NCBI GenBank assembly: GCA_039619475.1
Contig: CM077116.1
Coordinates: forward strand, 296,650,464-296,714,463
Length of the DNA: 64,000 bases
Source: Icerya purchasi
Lineage: Eukaryota; Arthropoda; Insecta; Hemiptera; Monophlebidae
Direction: 5' to 3'
Under the pieces are notes generated by a model. It saw only the letters and a list, made by a program, of their open reading frames with translations. It searched no databases and had not been told where the DNA came from. Of the stretch, positions 11,576-24,566 are shown in pieces. Position 1 is the first letter of the stretch, and each line of letters starts with the position of its first letter. The position numbers and the translations under genes were made by a program.

Positions 11576-11737
11576 TCTACCAGCGAAAGCAGCGTGATCT
11601 TGAGATGTATCGATCAACGGAATTGGATGCCCTTCTCCAGTTCGCCGAGCACAGACCATTCGTACGTGAGTTGGAAGCTCTTTTAATATTGAAACGACTT
11701 CGATATGGTTCATCCCAAGCAGACGTTGACCGTTGAC
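11576..11737 (-). CDS. Patj: Patj exon: second half of PDZ4
   Basis: The acceptor TACAG precedes VNGQRLLGMNHIEVVSILKE and the donor is AGA|GTAAGT. It is 162 nt (54 codons), phase 0 at both ends. It encodes the end of the fourth visible PDZ: VNGQRLLGM, the alpha-2 helix HIEVVSILKELPTHV and the last strand VRMVCARR. A short linker DTSQDHAAFAGR leads into NILGASF of the next exon. Confidence 0.87.
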
Positions 11738-12415
11738 CTGTATTTAATGATAAAGATAAAAAATTAATTTTATTATAACAGTAATTGGTTTCGCATATTC
11801 CTTACAATGCGACTAATTTAAATTGCAAGAAAATAAATCATCGCGCAATATACATCGAAGGGTCTGAAAAGAAAAAAATCGAAAAATAACTTCTTTGGAG
11901 CACAGAAGACGAGTCTGCACACAAAGTGTCGTACCGGCAGATTATATTTAAACGTTTTTGAACTATACAAAAATTGTAGCATTATATGTAATCGGACAGT
12001 TCAAAACTTTACAGAAATAAGAGCTTTTATTTTATATATGATTTATGACGAAGTATTTAAACTGATCGATCACATTTACCATTACAATTTCTGTAAAATT
12101 CAAAAACGTTTAGCCCTAGAAACAAGCAAATAGAATGTTTAATTAATGCCTACTGCTTTCAGGTGAAAATAATATCGTGAATCTGTCCATTAACAAATCG
12201 AAGAAATGATTACTGTCAGAGAAATAGATCAATATAAGTATCGTCTGAAGTCAAATTTTATGTTGTAATAACTTTTTCATTGCCAAATTAGAATATAAGC
12301 ACAAAATAAAAATAAAAATGTGCCATAAAACCAATTGTATTAGTGTTATTTTCCATCAATAATTTCGTATCAACGAGAAAATGAAAAAGTTCTTCCATAA
12401 TTAAGAAATATCCAC
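11738..12415. other. Patj intron, AT-rich
   Basis: 678 bp between the two PDZ4 exons, with nothing recognisable inside. Confidence 0.6.
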
Positions 12416-12589
12416 CTCTAACAGTTCATCTCCTGAATGCAGAACTCCATTTTTACCAACCGGACCTTCGGGAAGTATCGATCGAATATAATGATGGGGT
12501 CGTACTTCCTGACCATCTTCAACATCTACAGTGCCTTCTAAACTAATACCTAAACCACCACCTTCCGCAAATTTACAAAGCTGACCAAC
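12416..12589 (-). CDS. Patj: Patj exon: first half of PDZ4
   Basis: The acceptor CTTAG precedes VGQLCKFAEGGGLGISLEG and the donor is GAG|GTGGAT. It is 174 nt (58 codons), phase 0 at both ends. The carboxylate-binding loop is GGGLGISL, followed by a long loop TVDVEDGQEVRPHHYIRSIL and PEGPVGKNGVLHSGDELLE. This wording is typical of an insect Patj PDZ and continues as VNGQRLL in the next exon. Confidence 0.88.
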
Positions 12590-12835
12590 CTAAGCAAAAA
12601 ATAAAAGTACATTAATCTGCATAATATAAACTTGCGAATAATATTCAGGGTTAATAATGTATCTAGAATTTAAAAATAATAACTACTCTGAGACTATTAA
12701 ATTAAAATCGGGAGAAAAATTTCTTCAAAATATAGCTCCAGAAATTTCTATACCCTTTAACCATCTTCACTAGGAGTTGTAAAAGCTGCCGTGTGAAGCA
12801 ATGTATATAACGTATATATATTATATACTATATAT

Positions 12836-13246
12836 CGTCGCGTTTGACTTCCGATCCGGCGGTCTCGGGTTCGATACCGGGAGACGACAAAAATTATGTG
12901 GCGCTAGTTTAGTACACAGCAGTTTAGACACAGTTGGACTGCAACTGTAGCGCGATAACAAGCGACTATAGTCAATTTCCAATTATAGTCGTGCGAGTGC
13001 GCTAGCGTCGCATAGAAACACTCAGCCGGCGAACAATCGCATCAACGTGAGTAAAGGCCAGTCGTGTCTTGGCTTCGCCTCGCCATTGGTACCTTTCTCA
13101 CGTTGTCGGCAGCACGAAAGCTAGGCGTTGCGCTCCTGCTTACGTGATTCCAACTGCGCGTCTACCTATCCTCTAATTCTCCTCAGAATTAGAAGATAAC
13201 TCATACTCGGAATTTTGAGTGAGTTAGATGATGATGATGATGATAT
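12836..13246 (+). mobile_element. Candidate tRNA-derived SINE with GAT-repeat tail
   Basis: GGTTCGATACC at 12868-12878 matches the RNA polymerase III B-box consensus GGTTCGANNCC and lies in a T-arm-like hairpin (GTCTC paired with GAGAC). The following 330 bp is markedly GC-richer and CpG-richer than the surrounding intron, and the block ends in (GAT)n then (AT)n, as tRNA-derived SINEs often do. I see no clear A box, so the 5' tRNA part is probably truncated or diverged. No second copy was noticed in this window. Confidence 0.45.
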
Positions 13247-13277
13247 ATATATATCACGCAAGCACGCGCGCAAAAAC

Positions 13278-13297
13278 ATACACACACACACACACAC
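13278..13297. repeat. (CA)n microsatellite
   Basis: About ten CA units just after the SINE-like block, within a CA/CG-rich tract. Confidence 0.8.
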
Positions 13298-14397
13298 CGA
13301 TACGGATTCGACTTATCTTTCCGTGATGCTTGATTATTATTCGGTTAAAATGATTTTAATTTCGATTTTTCGGGCATCATCTTATTTCGTCGTCACTAAC
13401 CAACGCGTATCAAGGATACGTACCCGGCTAAAGTATGAAAAAATCTCGGGCACAGTCGGATAAAGTATCAGGGTTGAGACTGGGTAAGTGCCTTCATGTT
13501 AGTGGTACGGCAACAGTGGAGCTGGTGGAAAATTTTTTTATCACAGCAGGCAGAACTTCTAATTTAATGTTAATTCTATTAGAATATTCGACCATCACCC
13601 TCGTACGTATTTTGCTTTTAATTGGCAGTCGTCGTTGTTGTAACTGTTCTTTCGCCATCAATCAACTTCGATGTTACCCTTGATTTAATTATCCAATTTG
13701 AAGCCGCGTTAAGTATTATTTTTTGCATAGTCGTGCCGCACCGTTGACTTAAAGAAATTTTTATGGGAATTTTTTGCTTTTTTTTTTTTTTTGTTTCGTT
13801 ACACGTGCTACCGAGTGAGTTGTTCAAAATCTTACAAATTTCGAGTAATGATATTTTATCCATATTTTATTTTGATGTCGAAATTTAGCAATAAACACTC
13901 CGGCTTATGTTTGCGGTGATATTCCTCCGGGAGGAATACGTCTCGGATCATTTTTTTTATTTATCAGGAAAAAAACAGCCTAATCTTAAACCTTACCCAA
14001 TAGTTAGCAATCGAATAATATGAAAATTAAACACATAACATATTATTCTTATAATTACACATTCTACAAAATCACTACTCAAAATATAGTTTTACGGTTA
14101 TGCAGAAAATAAATTTCGTAAATGAAATTTATTAACGTAAAAGTCGTTAATTCGGAAAAAATAACTCGCCCTTTACTCTGAAAATTTTTGTATTCCGTTA
14201 ATTACTATTTACTTTTACAAATTATAGCATAATTTGTACAAAGTGCACAGTGAAAGAATTTTTACAGATGCATTTATACACGTTTACTGAAATATTAAAA
14301 ATAACAGTAAAACCAAAGTAAAAAAAAAAAAGTACAAATAAAATTATGTATTTTTAAAAGGAAACGTAGATGTATGTATAAATTTTGCATTGCTTAC

Positions 14398-14598
14398 AAC
14401 AATTTCAACATCAGAGCCCATGATATTAGACCATTTCGCTTTAATAGCTGCTTCAACGGTTGGCTTTAACGGTCCTTCGTAATTATCATCAATAAGCAAA
14501 TTAAAATCAATTTCGCTATTAGCAGCATCTAATATAGCAGCTGAATCAATCGTTGTTTGCGATTCTCCCTCCATTTCTATCATCGTTGATTCTTCATC
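14398..14598 (-). CDS. Patj: Patj exon: acidic linker leading into PDZ4
   Basis: The acceptor ATAG precedes DEESTMIEMEGESQTTIDSA and the donor is GTT|GTAAGC. It is 201 nt (67 codons), phase 0. Most of it is an acidic, probably disordered linker (ILDAANSEIDFNLLIDDN). The end, IKAKWSNIMGSDVEIV, is the first strand of PDZ4 and joins VGQLCKFAEGG of the next exon. Confidence 0.83.
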
Positions 14599-17500
14599 CT
14601 ATTATAAGAACAAAATATATTAAAATTTGACAAACACTGCGTTCATTTAACTGGGCGACAACCAGTGTTTAACGCAGAAAAATTAAATAATAAATTAAAT
14701 TGTATTTTAAATAAGCGAAATTACGGATAAGGGAACACCGAAACAGAAAGTTTCTAAAAAATTACTGATGTACTTCAGAATTATTTTTATTGCGTTCCCA
14801 TTTTACGTGTTAATCTTTATCAGCTGTTTCGTACTTCTTTTCCGCATATAACGATTAGAAGAAATATTTTAATGCCCAAAACGAAAAAATGATATACTAA
14901 TATTTTTATTAGATCGGATTATAAGAATAAGATCAACCTTTTCAATTTAAAAACAGAAAACACGATATTAATGTCTAACAGACCGAATATAATATGAAAA
15001 TTAGTTGTTTAATAGTGAGATACAAATAAATAGCAGTTTTTTTTTCTTAAAGCATACCTGAATATTAAATTATCAATTTTAACTTAAATACTCTACTGGT
15101 ATCTCATTAAATTCTGTACAATTATTATGTAAAAGAGTTATAAAATAAAGCTATTAAATACAATTTATTAAAATTCATTTTTAGGTTAATGTAAAATTTA
15201 AAAATTTTCAAATCACAGCAAATAAAAATAATAATAAATAATTTGTTTCCGTTTTATTTTCTTTCTTTTTTTTGACTAAAAGATGTTTAGCGCTTATTAA
15301 CTGTAATTTCTTCAATCTTTGCCTTAAATCACAAGAACGCGTGTAAATCGGTAATACACAGTAGTACTTAACAATATTTACAGCATTCTGAAAAGTGTCA
15401 AACCGTAACTTTAGGATTTCAGAACAGTCTTCTCGCAAGCGGAATCTACATTTTAAAAGATAATACTGTGTAAGAAATGTGTATTTCTAGACAGAAGCGA
15501 ATAATTTTTGTTGTTAGTTAATGCCTGAAATGGTATAACGGTTTGATAATTGAGAATCTTTTTAATTTTTGACACATACTGAGCGCTGACATGAACATCG
15601 AATATATTTAAAGAAATGATTTTAGAATGGAAGTTTCTTCAAGGTTACAATCTATTTGGGAAAGTGAATAATTTCAATCGAATATCAGCATTACAAACTG
15701 AATCGGAAATCGAAAAAGCAAAAAGTGAGGCAGACCATATACCAGATACCGCATTCAAATTTAAATAGTAACAATGATGATCGGTAAACTTTTAACATTT
15801 TTGTTAATCCTAGGCCAAATAATGCGTGTCATCGCTTTTGACCTCCTATAAAATATCAAGTATCCTCCAACGCGCAATACACTATTCTCATTAACAATTT
15901 TACAAGTCAGGAAGTTGAATAATTTCTAATTCAGCCATCTCCCGTGTATTGCGGTATATGAAACTGGTGTAAAACGTAACGTTATCATGCACTACTATAC
16001 GCTCTTTAGATATAGAGGCTAAAAAAAGAAAGCATAAATTTTTCCCCCCGAAAAAAGGCATCCTGAACATCATCAATCAAACTGATAAGCCAGAGTGTCA
16101 GGCGCACTGAAATATAGAAATTTTGACGAGCAAATAATTTTACACAAAAAACAAAAATTAAGGTTACGAGACGAAAAGATATAGGTTTGCAGTTTACTTT
16201 TTCCAGGATTTAACACCAGAATAATTATAGTGTATAATGAAAAGGTTGAAGGTGGATATATTTTCATTCTACAGATTTTTTATAAATTAATAGGTGTCTT
16301 ATTATTTCGTAAATAAGTACTTGTGAGAAAGTGATGAGAAACACTGTTTGATTTTAATTTTAATTTTTTCCAATTTTTCCATAAAGAATGCGGATTTACA
16401 ATTTTTCGTGAAAGTACCATAAAAAGTTAATGTCATTTGCTTTTTTTGCCGTCAAACTACTGAAATGCAGTAACATATAATCAAGCAGCGGAGCTTGATG
16501 CAAAGAGGGTAGCGAATTGTTTTTATTAATAAACTTTTTTCATTATCGAGGTAATCTTAGTAATTGTAGTTAAGTGCCACCGACGCAGAACAATTTCATT
16601 TTCTTCTATAACTGAGTTAGTGCTGATTGCCGGTTTTTTATAGCACCATAATTCCGTTAAAGTACAGTTTTACTTTTATGTTAAAAGGATCAAAAGGGTA
16701 ACAACTGATAAAACAGTTTAATTAATCTGTTCAATTACACTGACACTTTATTTGTATGTAAATTCAGAGTGTAGAGTTACATTTATGTTGACATTTAGAG
16801 TAGTCATCTTTATTACGGAGCTTTTAATCCTCTATACCAAATTCATCGTGCATTTCTAATATGCAACGGATTATGATTACTCCTACGGCATAAATACGAA
16901 TAGCTTTTTCATTGAAGAGCGGTTTGTAACATTGTTGAAATGATAATCAAATCAACAGCAGAAAATATACCACTGCTTACACTAAACCGAATGCATGAGC
17001 TGTTGTTGGAAAAGTTCATTCTCTTCCGGAAGTAATCTTTCGAGAAGTTTTTTTTAAAATTATTAAAATGTTGGTTGGTCTCCTCCTGAACTTAACTGTG
17101 GCCCTTATAATCGTTTAAAAGAATAAAATAACAAGGTAGTTGATGTTGAAGGGCTGTTCAAATTCATTGGTCATAATTGGCGTAACATATACATAACACA
17201 TTGAATAACCGATAAGTGGAAACACATGTCGATGGGATATGTTGGACACTGCAAATAGTTGATAAAGTTCAAAAATGACTGTACGTTACGTAGAAAGAAT
17301 TACAAATTAAAATTATCACTTTTCTCAATATTGCAATAAGCTTTGCAACAGAATCGCGTCTATAAATCGTAAAATTTTTGAACGTCAACTTGTATTTAAG
17401 CTAAAGAAAGAATTCTCGGACAGGGATTTAATGGAAGCTGGCTTTTAGTCAATAAAACCCTTCTAATTCATAGAGGTTGTTACGTAAAAATTGTTAATGC

Positions 17501-19200
17501 TCCGTTGCAAAACTATTTTCGTTGATAATTTGGTTACAAAAAAAGTTACCTTCAACTTATTTGTTTCCGTATCTAGGGCGAAACATACTATTAGTATCGC
17601 AAACTAAGAGATGATATCGTTTATATCAAATTGTTTATTTGGTAATTTACACGAGTTGTTTGAACGAAAACATGCTGGGTACCGTTTTATTCCGATATCT
17701 TATCGATAAATTTGCAAGAACTTATTAATAACGGATGATTCGTCAGTTTTAAAAATGTTTTCAGTTGAATATTTTGGGAGATGCTAGATTTTCGGGAAAC
17801 ACTAAATTTGATTAATTGGATTGCCATTGACGTAGCAGGCAAATCACGAAAGTATTATTAAAAAACAATAGATCCGAAGAGCTTTACTGCCTTAGTTGTA
17901 ATAATTATTGGTAAGATAAGGGAAAAAGAAATTTAGCCGATTTTCTATCCGTCTTGTATAACTTTTGTACATAAACTTGGATGTTCGCAAGTTTTACGAT
18001 ATGTATAAAGTATGATATTATCTTTCTGAACAAGTATTCTATCAAAATATGGACCTTAGCAGTGTGAAGTGTTTATGAGAATAATAGCATAGAAGATCTG
18101 TTTCGAAAACAACAGGTGTGTTTAATTTTTTCGTTATCAATATCATAATCAATAAATGTTGCCGGTAACGTTCAGTTCCAGCAGAGATAAATTCGTTGAT
18201 TACTGATTGGGTATGCTAACGAAATGTTTGATAGTACGTTTATATAACTCTCGCAATAAAAATTTTTGACATATTTTTCAAAAAAGTAACGACTATTTGC
18301 ATTGACATATACGATTTAGGAGAAATTCTAGTCCACTAAAAATTTTTTGGACAACACAATATGTTGCCTAAAGTTAAAAATATTCCTTAATTTTTGTGTT
18401 CGCTAATAATAAACTATCGTTTATTCTAATTTTTGAAAATTTTGGTTTGCTCGAATGTTCCAGCACACGGTGAGTTTATGGAGAATGACACAAAGCACAG
18501 TCAGTCGTGGTGAAATACACTTTCAAATTAATGAAGGGCTTTTGTAATAATGCAATTGACTGTAATAGTATATTAGATTTTTTCTAAAATGATAACATTG
18601 ACAGAATTAAAAATTAAACAGCCTTAATTGTAGCGTTAAATTACACATAACCCTAAATTTCCATATCTGCGAGAAGGAAAAATAAATAAAATTAACCTCA
18701 TCGAATAATATGATAAAATCATTTGCAAAGCCTAGCAACAACTGAATATACAAAAAAACAAGACGATGGAACAATCTCCTATCCGACTAATTAAAAGACA
18801 GAACCCTAGTCCGCCTCTTTAAAATTAACTATTCAAATAAAATTCTTCAATAAATATTAACACCAACTACAGAAATTTATTCATAATTACTAATTTTTTT
18901 TGCAAATTTATAATTTTAAATTTTCATAAACTGCGTTAAAATTTATTTTATTTTAAAAAGGGGTTTATTAGTTTTTTAAAATCATATTTATCATCAGTAA
19001 TTAAAATTTTATAAGTGCGAACGTTTGTATACTTGAGTGTGCATGAATCTAAATTTGCCTATCAGAAAATATACGTATTAAATTTGTATAAAAATTTATA
19101 AACTTCAGGTTTTTCCAAAAAAAAAATTAAACCAACAAAAACTAATAAGAGCTACGCACGTGTGAGTAGAGGATAAAATAATTAAATCCAAAATACATAC
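14599..19200. other. Patj intron, 4.6 kb, no recognised content
   Basis: AT-rich sequence with short spurious ORFs only. From about 16800 to 18600 the plus strand gives broken protein-like stretches (for example KIFERQLVFKLKKEFSDRD), but I could not match them to any family. Confidence 0.4.
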
Positions 19201-19410
19201 AGCCAATATTGGAAATCTTGGTAAAGATACAATCGAAGGTGAAGACGGAACTGCAGCTTTTAATTCGCTATTGGCTATTGCTTGCTGTAACTGTTCGAAT
19301 TTCGGGCCACGCAAATATCTTTCTAAACTAAGATTTACCAGCTGTCCAGTTGAACGTAAAATTTCAACAGCTTCATGATTAGTTAATCCTTGCAACGATT
19401 TACCATCTAC
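19201..19410 (-). CDS. Patj: Patj exon: end of PDZ3 and linker
   Basis: The acceptor AATAG precedes VDGKSLQGLTNHEAVEILRS and the donor is GCT|GTATGT. It is 210 nt (70 codons), phase 0 at both ends. The exon encodes the PDZ3 alpha-2 helix (NHEAVEILRSTGQ) and last strand (LVNLSLERYL), then the Patj-typical linker RGPKFEQLQQAIANSELKA and a Ser/Pro segment ending RFPILA. Reading past 19201 runs into intron. Confidence 0.88.
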
Positions 19411-22060
19411 CTATTTAAAATAATAACGCGAGAAATAAATACCACAAGAAAATATTCGCAAAAAAATAAAATTACTTTTACTATTTTATTTTATTGATAG
19501 ATAATAAAACTATAATTGAGCATTAAGAATAGAAAAAAGAAGGGAAAAAAAAGGAAAAAACAAGAAACCCTCGGGAATGCAATTAAAATTACGAATTTAT
19601 AAAATCATTTTGTTGTTTTAATAAATTTTTATCGCCAACCTAAAAATTGATTCACCGAAACTTTTTTTCATTTTTTGCGTAAAGGATGAGACAGACAAAA
19701 AATTTCATTACCTAAAAAGCATAATGGCTCCTCACATTGCTTTAAATTAGGCATTGCAGAAAGGATCCTAATAAATAAATAGCTGCTAAGATCCTCATTG
19801 AAAAACAAAAAAGTGAGTAATTGTTGTACGGTACAAAAATTTAAATTTAGATCTATTTTTATTTTAAAAAAGAAAGACAACCGTTTAGGATACATTTTAT
19901 AACGCAATAAATTATTGGTACAATTCAACATTTTTACGGCACATCTTAAAACCATGCCCGCATACATTTTATAGCTTCTATTCGGGGGACTTATTTCTTT
20001 TTTAAAATTTTTGATAGAAATTCATTTATCGTCGATTTCGTATTATTTTTTTATTAAACCAAAAATTTTTAATATATTTCACTAGCAATCAAAAAAGCAG
20101 ATAAATTGATTGCAAAGACAGTCAATAAAAATATTGTTTACATTAACATGTTACCGATCAACAATGATAATAGAAAAGCATTATTTTGTGTAAATAATTA
20201 ATAAGTAAATAATTCTCCGTACGGGCGTACATTGAGCTTTATTTATTTATATCTGTAAATAGTGATATATGCATACATATACATACATATGTATTATTTT
20301 TATTCAAATTTTCTAGATTTCTTAAATGTTTTTGAAGTATTAAAATTTAATTCGGCGGAATACTTTTAAAAAAAGCGAACAAATAAAAATAATTTACTTT
20401 CACGTTAGATTCATAAATGCATAAATTTAATTCGTTATTTTACTTTAATTTTAAGTACTAAAGTATTTGAAACATAACCGTGAATTATACATCATTTTAA
20501 TAAAACATTATTTACGTATTTCGTAGGAAAAGTTGGAAACAAATCCCGACTGAAGTTTAAATAAATTATAATTACCAAAGGGATATACCCTCATGATTTG
20601 CGTTTAAAATGTTGCATGAAAAATAATGAAGTATAATTTTAAGGAACGGTAAACTGCGCATTTGTTTATTTATACATAAAAAAAAAATAAACACCAGAAA
20701 ATTAAGTTTTATATTTTAAAAAGTTGAACTCGCCCATAATGTGCTGCGGCATATTTATCAGATATGTTTAATTTATACAACTAAAATTATACGTTATATT
20801 TTTAATAGCAATAGCGTAAAGTATAATACGCTGGTTTTTATATTTAAGCAATTTTATAGAAATATCTGCTTATAAACAACCGAATAATAAACCAGTGTTG
20901 TTAATATCTCAGAAAAAAAGTCACCAATTTGTATAATCGCAGAATACTATTAGAGAATTGAGAGTAACGACCAGGAAGCTCTGTCTGACGAATGTGCATT
21001 AACTTAATTCGATAAAACTTTACTTATTAACACATTTTTCACACTGTTATTAGTTACAATAAATAAATTCGAAGATTTTGACACGATTTCTTTGGATTTT
21101 TAAATTTTGAATTACTAAATTAAACATATACATAAAGTATTAAATCTCGCAAATGTTACACTGAAACATACAAAATATTTCTTTTCCTTTCAATGTTTTA
21201 TTAATGTTCGATTGGGAAAAAATAAAGAGTACAAGTGCTTCTAACAGGCATTTAGAAATACACAAAATTCATAACACCATTTATAGCGAGCGTCATGCAA
21301 TTACAAATTTTCCGTTTAAAAAATCACATTAAGAAAACAAACAACCCTATGGCTGATTTTAGGATTCTTTAAACGAGAGATTTATCCCAAATAGAAGTAA
21401 TAAAAAACAATTTACGACCGATGATAAGATGTTTGTTGAAAATTACAGAATTTTAAAAATCAAGTTACACATACTTTTTAACGTAGGCTTTTTGATATCA
21501 AAATATCACTGATTCAAATGAGATTTTCAATTAACAAGTTAAAGAAAGTTTACGAAAAAGTAATTATGTTCTAGATACGCGAATTAAATATATTTCAATA
21601 TTACAATATTCTACCAAACATTGGATATTCAGTTTTTGAAAAAAAAGAAAAAAAAGAAAAAAGATTACGAATCATTACTAAACCTAGCGCGTAGGCTTCA
21701 ATTTAGACAAAAATTACTTTATTCTTTGCTTTGTTTTCCTTGTTTTCTTGCACCCTGCCGATTAAATTTTAACCCAAATCGATAATTAAGTTGAATAGTC
21801 AAATATTTAATTAGTTTCTAATACCTATGTTTGAAGCGAAAATTCGTAACTTCAACTAATTTTAATCATGTTAGTCATACGTACTACTGTTGATACTGAA
21901 AATAATATTTATGTATAACATAAATAATTCATTAGTCTCAACGAAACAAAAGAATTAAAGAATCGTGTTTATAAATTATACGCAAGGTCAGCAATAAATC
22001 TGAATAAATAATAACGTAATCTGTGTCAAATATAGAAAATGTAAAATATATAACTTTCTC

Positions 22061-22091
<31 letters not shown>

Positions 22092-22745
22092 ATATATATA
22101 CATATATATATGGTTTAAATTACACAATATGCAGTAACAAGAAGCAAAAAAAAAAAAAAAACAACAACAAAAAAACAGAAAATGATACGCAGACTATGTT
22201 TTAGAATACACGCAAACAGCGACAACTTAAGAACTTAAAATAATTGAAAAATATAAATAAATGAAATATTATACTTTTTATATTAAAAAGAAAACAACGA
22301 ATTAGAAAGATTGCATAATGTTTACAAAACAATTTGACAGAATTTCAAGTTCTTAAAAAACCTTAAACAAAGAATTTTGCAACAACCAAAAGAGATCCCC
22401 TTTTTGTTGCAAGCGAGAAAAACTCAGTTTGAAACAGTAGTGAATAATTATAAAATGTCGGCGAGAGAAAATTCGAAAAATAATCTGTTCTCTAGTGTAC
22501 TACTTCTTAGATGAAACTATTTATCAGCTCCTTTATAGGACTGCGTTAAAAATCTTCCAAATTTTATCTGCTAATAAAACATGATGATATTTTCCAAAAA
22601 CAATAAATAAAAAAAATCAGGAAACGAGCGTTTATGTAGATTTACGCATTCAGCATACTGAACTATGATATTAGCCTCACACAGTCCACACCGATCCTGC
22701 CATCGCCTTAAATAATAATACTTGTACGAAATAATCTATAATTAC
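19411..22745. other. Patj intron, 3.3 kb, AT-rich
   Basis: No transposon or exon recognised. It contains a (TC)n/(TA)n microsatellite at 22058-22113 and several short A-runs. Confidence 0.45.
22058..22113. repeat. (TC)n followed by (TA)n microsatellite
   Basis: About 38 nt of TC repeat with one CCC interruption, passing directly into TATATA-type repeat. Confidence 0.9.
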
Positions 22746-22837
22746 CTCAACTATTCGATCGTTAACTTGAATTTTCTTACATAAATCAGCAGCACTTCCT
22801 TCGCTAATACTTTTGACAAATATACCCGACAATTCTT
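22746..22837 (-). CDS. Patj: Patj exon: middle of PDZ3
   Basis: The acceptor GTAG precedes AAGAATTG and the donor is GAG|GTAATT. It is 92 nt. The first two bases complete a Glu codon begun by the single G at the end of the upstream exon. It encodes EELSGIFVKSISEGSAADLC then KKIQVNDRIVE, the beta-3 to beta-4 part of PDZ3, and continues as VDGKSLQG. Small internal PDZ exons like this are easy for automated predictors to miss. Confidence 0.87.
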
Positions 22838-22990
22838 CTACAAATCAAAAAAAGAAAATACACGCGTTTATGAAATTACGAAGAAAATGATACGTATGAT
22901 TTTAAAGTTCAATTTTGAGCACTCCGTATAATTTGTTTTAAAACGATCTATGTCATTATAAATACGCGATCGGTTTACAAAATAATATAC

Positions 22991-23177
22991 CTTTCTCGCA
23001 AACGTAACCAGCTATTGTAATACCCAAACCGTGGACATCCTTTTTTAATTGAACCGTAAACTTTTCCGTTTCTGGTAAATGAGTTAAACTATCTGCCGGA
23101 ATCATGTCCATCGTTAAGACTGGCAAAGGTGTCAATCCTACATCTCTTATTACGGTTGCAGCCTCTTGCGAATGCAT
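22991..23177 (-). CDS. Patj: Patj exon: linker and start of PDZ3
   Basis: The acceptor GTACAG precedes ATGCATTCG and the donor is GAAAG|GTATAT. It is 187 nt, phase 0 in and phase 1 out. It begins MHSQEAATVIRDVGLTPLP, where the Met is internal and not a start, and ends with the PDZ3 opening EKFTVQLKKDVHGLGITIAG then YVCEK. GLGI is the binding loop. Confidence 0.87.
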
Positions 23178-24233
23178 CTGTACGCAAATACAAAATACGA
23201 GATGATCCTTCAATTACTAACATTTATAGCGGTACAATATTTACGTTTTATAACTGGAACTGTAGGAACCTAATAATATTTGTTTCTAGTTTATATATCA
23301 GAATACTATTTAAATTTACTGTTATAATGACGGTCCTTTCGATTTATTCATATCGCATGACAATATTCACGAAAAAAGACGTATTGTATGTTTGCTATCG
23401 CACACAGTACAGAGTGCGTGGAATAAATTTCGGTAACTGTCCGGCACGTAAAGGGCGTAAAATTTAAGCGCCGATTCAAACATAAAAAGGTTACTTTTCC
23501 ACAGATGCGTTTACGAGAATCGTATTTCCAACGATCGACCGTACTGAACAGACACGAAATAGGCAGCTGCAATAAAAATTTTTGACCGCAATTGGTTTAA
23601 AAGCATCGGAGAAGAATTTTCAATAATAAATACTCCGCGCACGAAGGTTTAACAAAGGCACTAACAGTTCATTTTTAGTTCAGCTTGACTTAATAATGAG
23701 ACTAGTTCATTGTAGACGTTGTGACGAAAATAATCGAGCAACAAGATATACTATAAATTGTTATCGAAACATGAATAAAGTTATTCAACTTCATTGACTT
23801 AGTATGTTTTTTTTTTTTTTTATTTTATTTTTATTAAGACTCGTTTCTCGCCAACTCGTACTTACATCGAGATAAGTAATCTGTAATTTTGATGCACTCA
23901 AATAGTATATATAAAATGGAAGAATTATGAAAAAGCACAATTCATAAATCAGCCGTTAAGGGCCTCCGAAATTTTTGGAAAAAAACAATCTGCAAAACAT
24001 GACTGGATGAACTTACTAATGCCGTCTTGTAAACCGTCGGAAAAAAAAACACATTTATTCGTATTTTAACCGAGTTTGGATTTCTTTAGCTATTTTACGC
24101 TAATTATTTCTAATCTATGTTCACTTTACATCTATGAAGCGCGGAAAAGATATTTCTGTTCAAGATTTTCATTTGGCTGAAAAAGAAAATCGAAAGTAGG
24201 CGCGATTTTGCGAGATAAGTAAGTTCAACTTAC

Positions 24234-24566
24234 CGGCAAATTTTCAGTTGCATCGTATAAGTTGCTATAATCGTCTAAGTCGTTTGCAGAGCGAGGCGGC
24301 GTGGAATTAATTTCCGGATAGCCGTGCTGAACGAGGTACCGATTAAGTTCATCCGGATCGGCTAAAATACTAGTCGGAACTATCGGAGCTTGCGATTCGA
24401 GCATTTGATAATCGGCAGCAGATCCGCTTTCTATTCCTCTGGCAACTACAATTCTAACGTGACTTCCTGACTGACGAAGCACCGCAGCTACCTGTTCGCT
24501 TCCCATGCCGCGCAAATTAACATCGCCTATCTGTAATATGTGATCACCGCTTTGCAATCGACCATC
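24234..24566 (-). CDS. Patj: Patj exon: second half of PDZ2 and linker
   Basis: The acceptor TTTGCAG precedes [20 protein letters not shown] and the donor is CCG|GTAAGT. It is 333 nt (111 codons), phase 0 at both ends. PDZ2 finishes with [20 protein letters not shown] and VVARG. A linker of about 60 residues follows, with [18 protein letters not shown] and [19 protein letters not shown], text I associate with insect Patj. Confidence 0.87.

Larger units (their letters stand above)
12590..14397. other. Patj intron containing a candidate SINE
   Basis: 1.8 kb. The part 12836-13246 is GC-richer than its surroundings and carries a tRNA-type B box (see separate entry). (AT)n and (CA)n tracts lie at about 13245-13300. 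The remainder to 14397 is AT-rich with no recognised content. Confidence 0.55.

Noticed and set aside
12836..12890. A genuine tRNA gene
   Set aside because: Only the T-arm/B box is present; there is no A box or acceptor and anticodon structure, so SINE-like is the better reading.
19668..19967. 99-codon minus-strand ORF within a Patj intron
   Set aside because: No family resemblance, composition of random AT-rich sequence, and the neighbouring exons join in phase without it.
22956..23213. Met at the start of the exon 22991-23177 as a translation start
   Set aside because: A proper acceptor lies directly before it and the upstream exon ends in the matching phase, so it is an internal Met.
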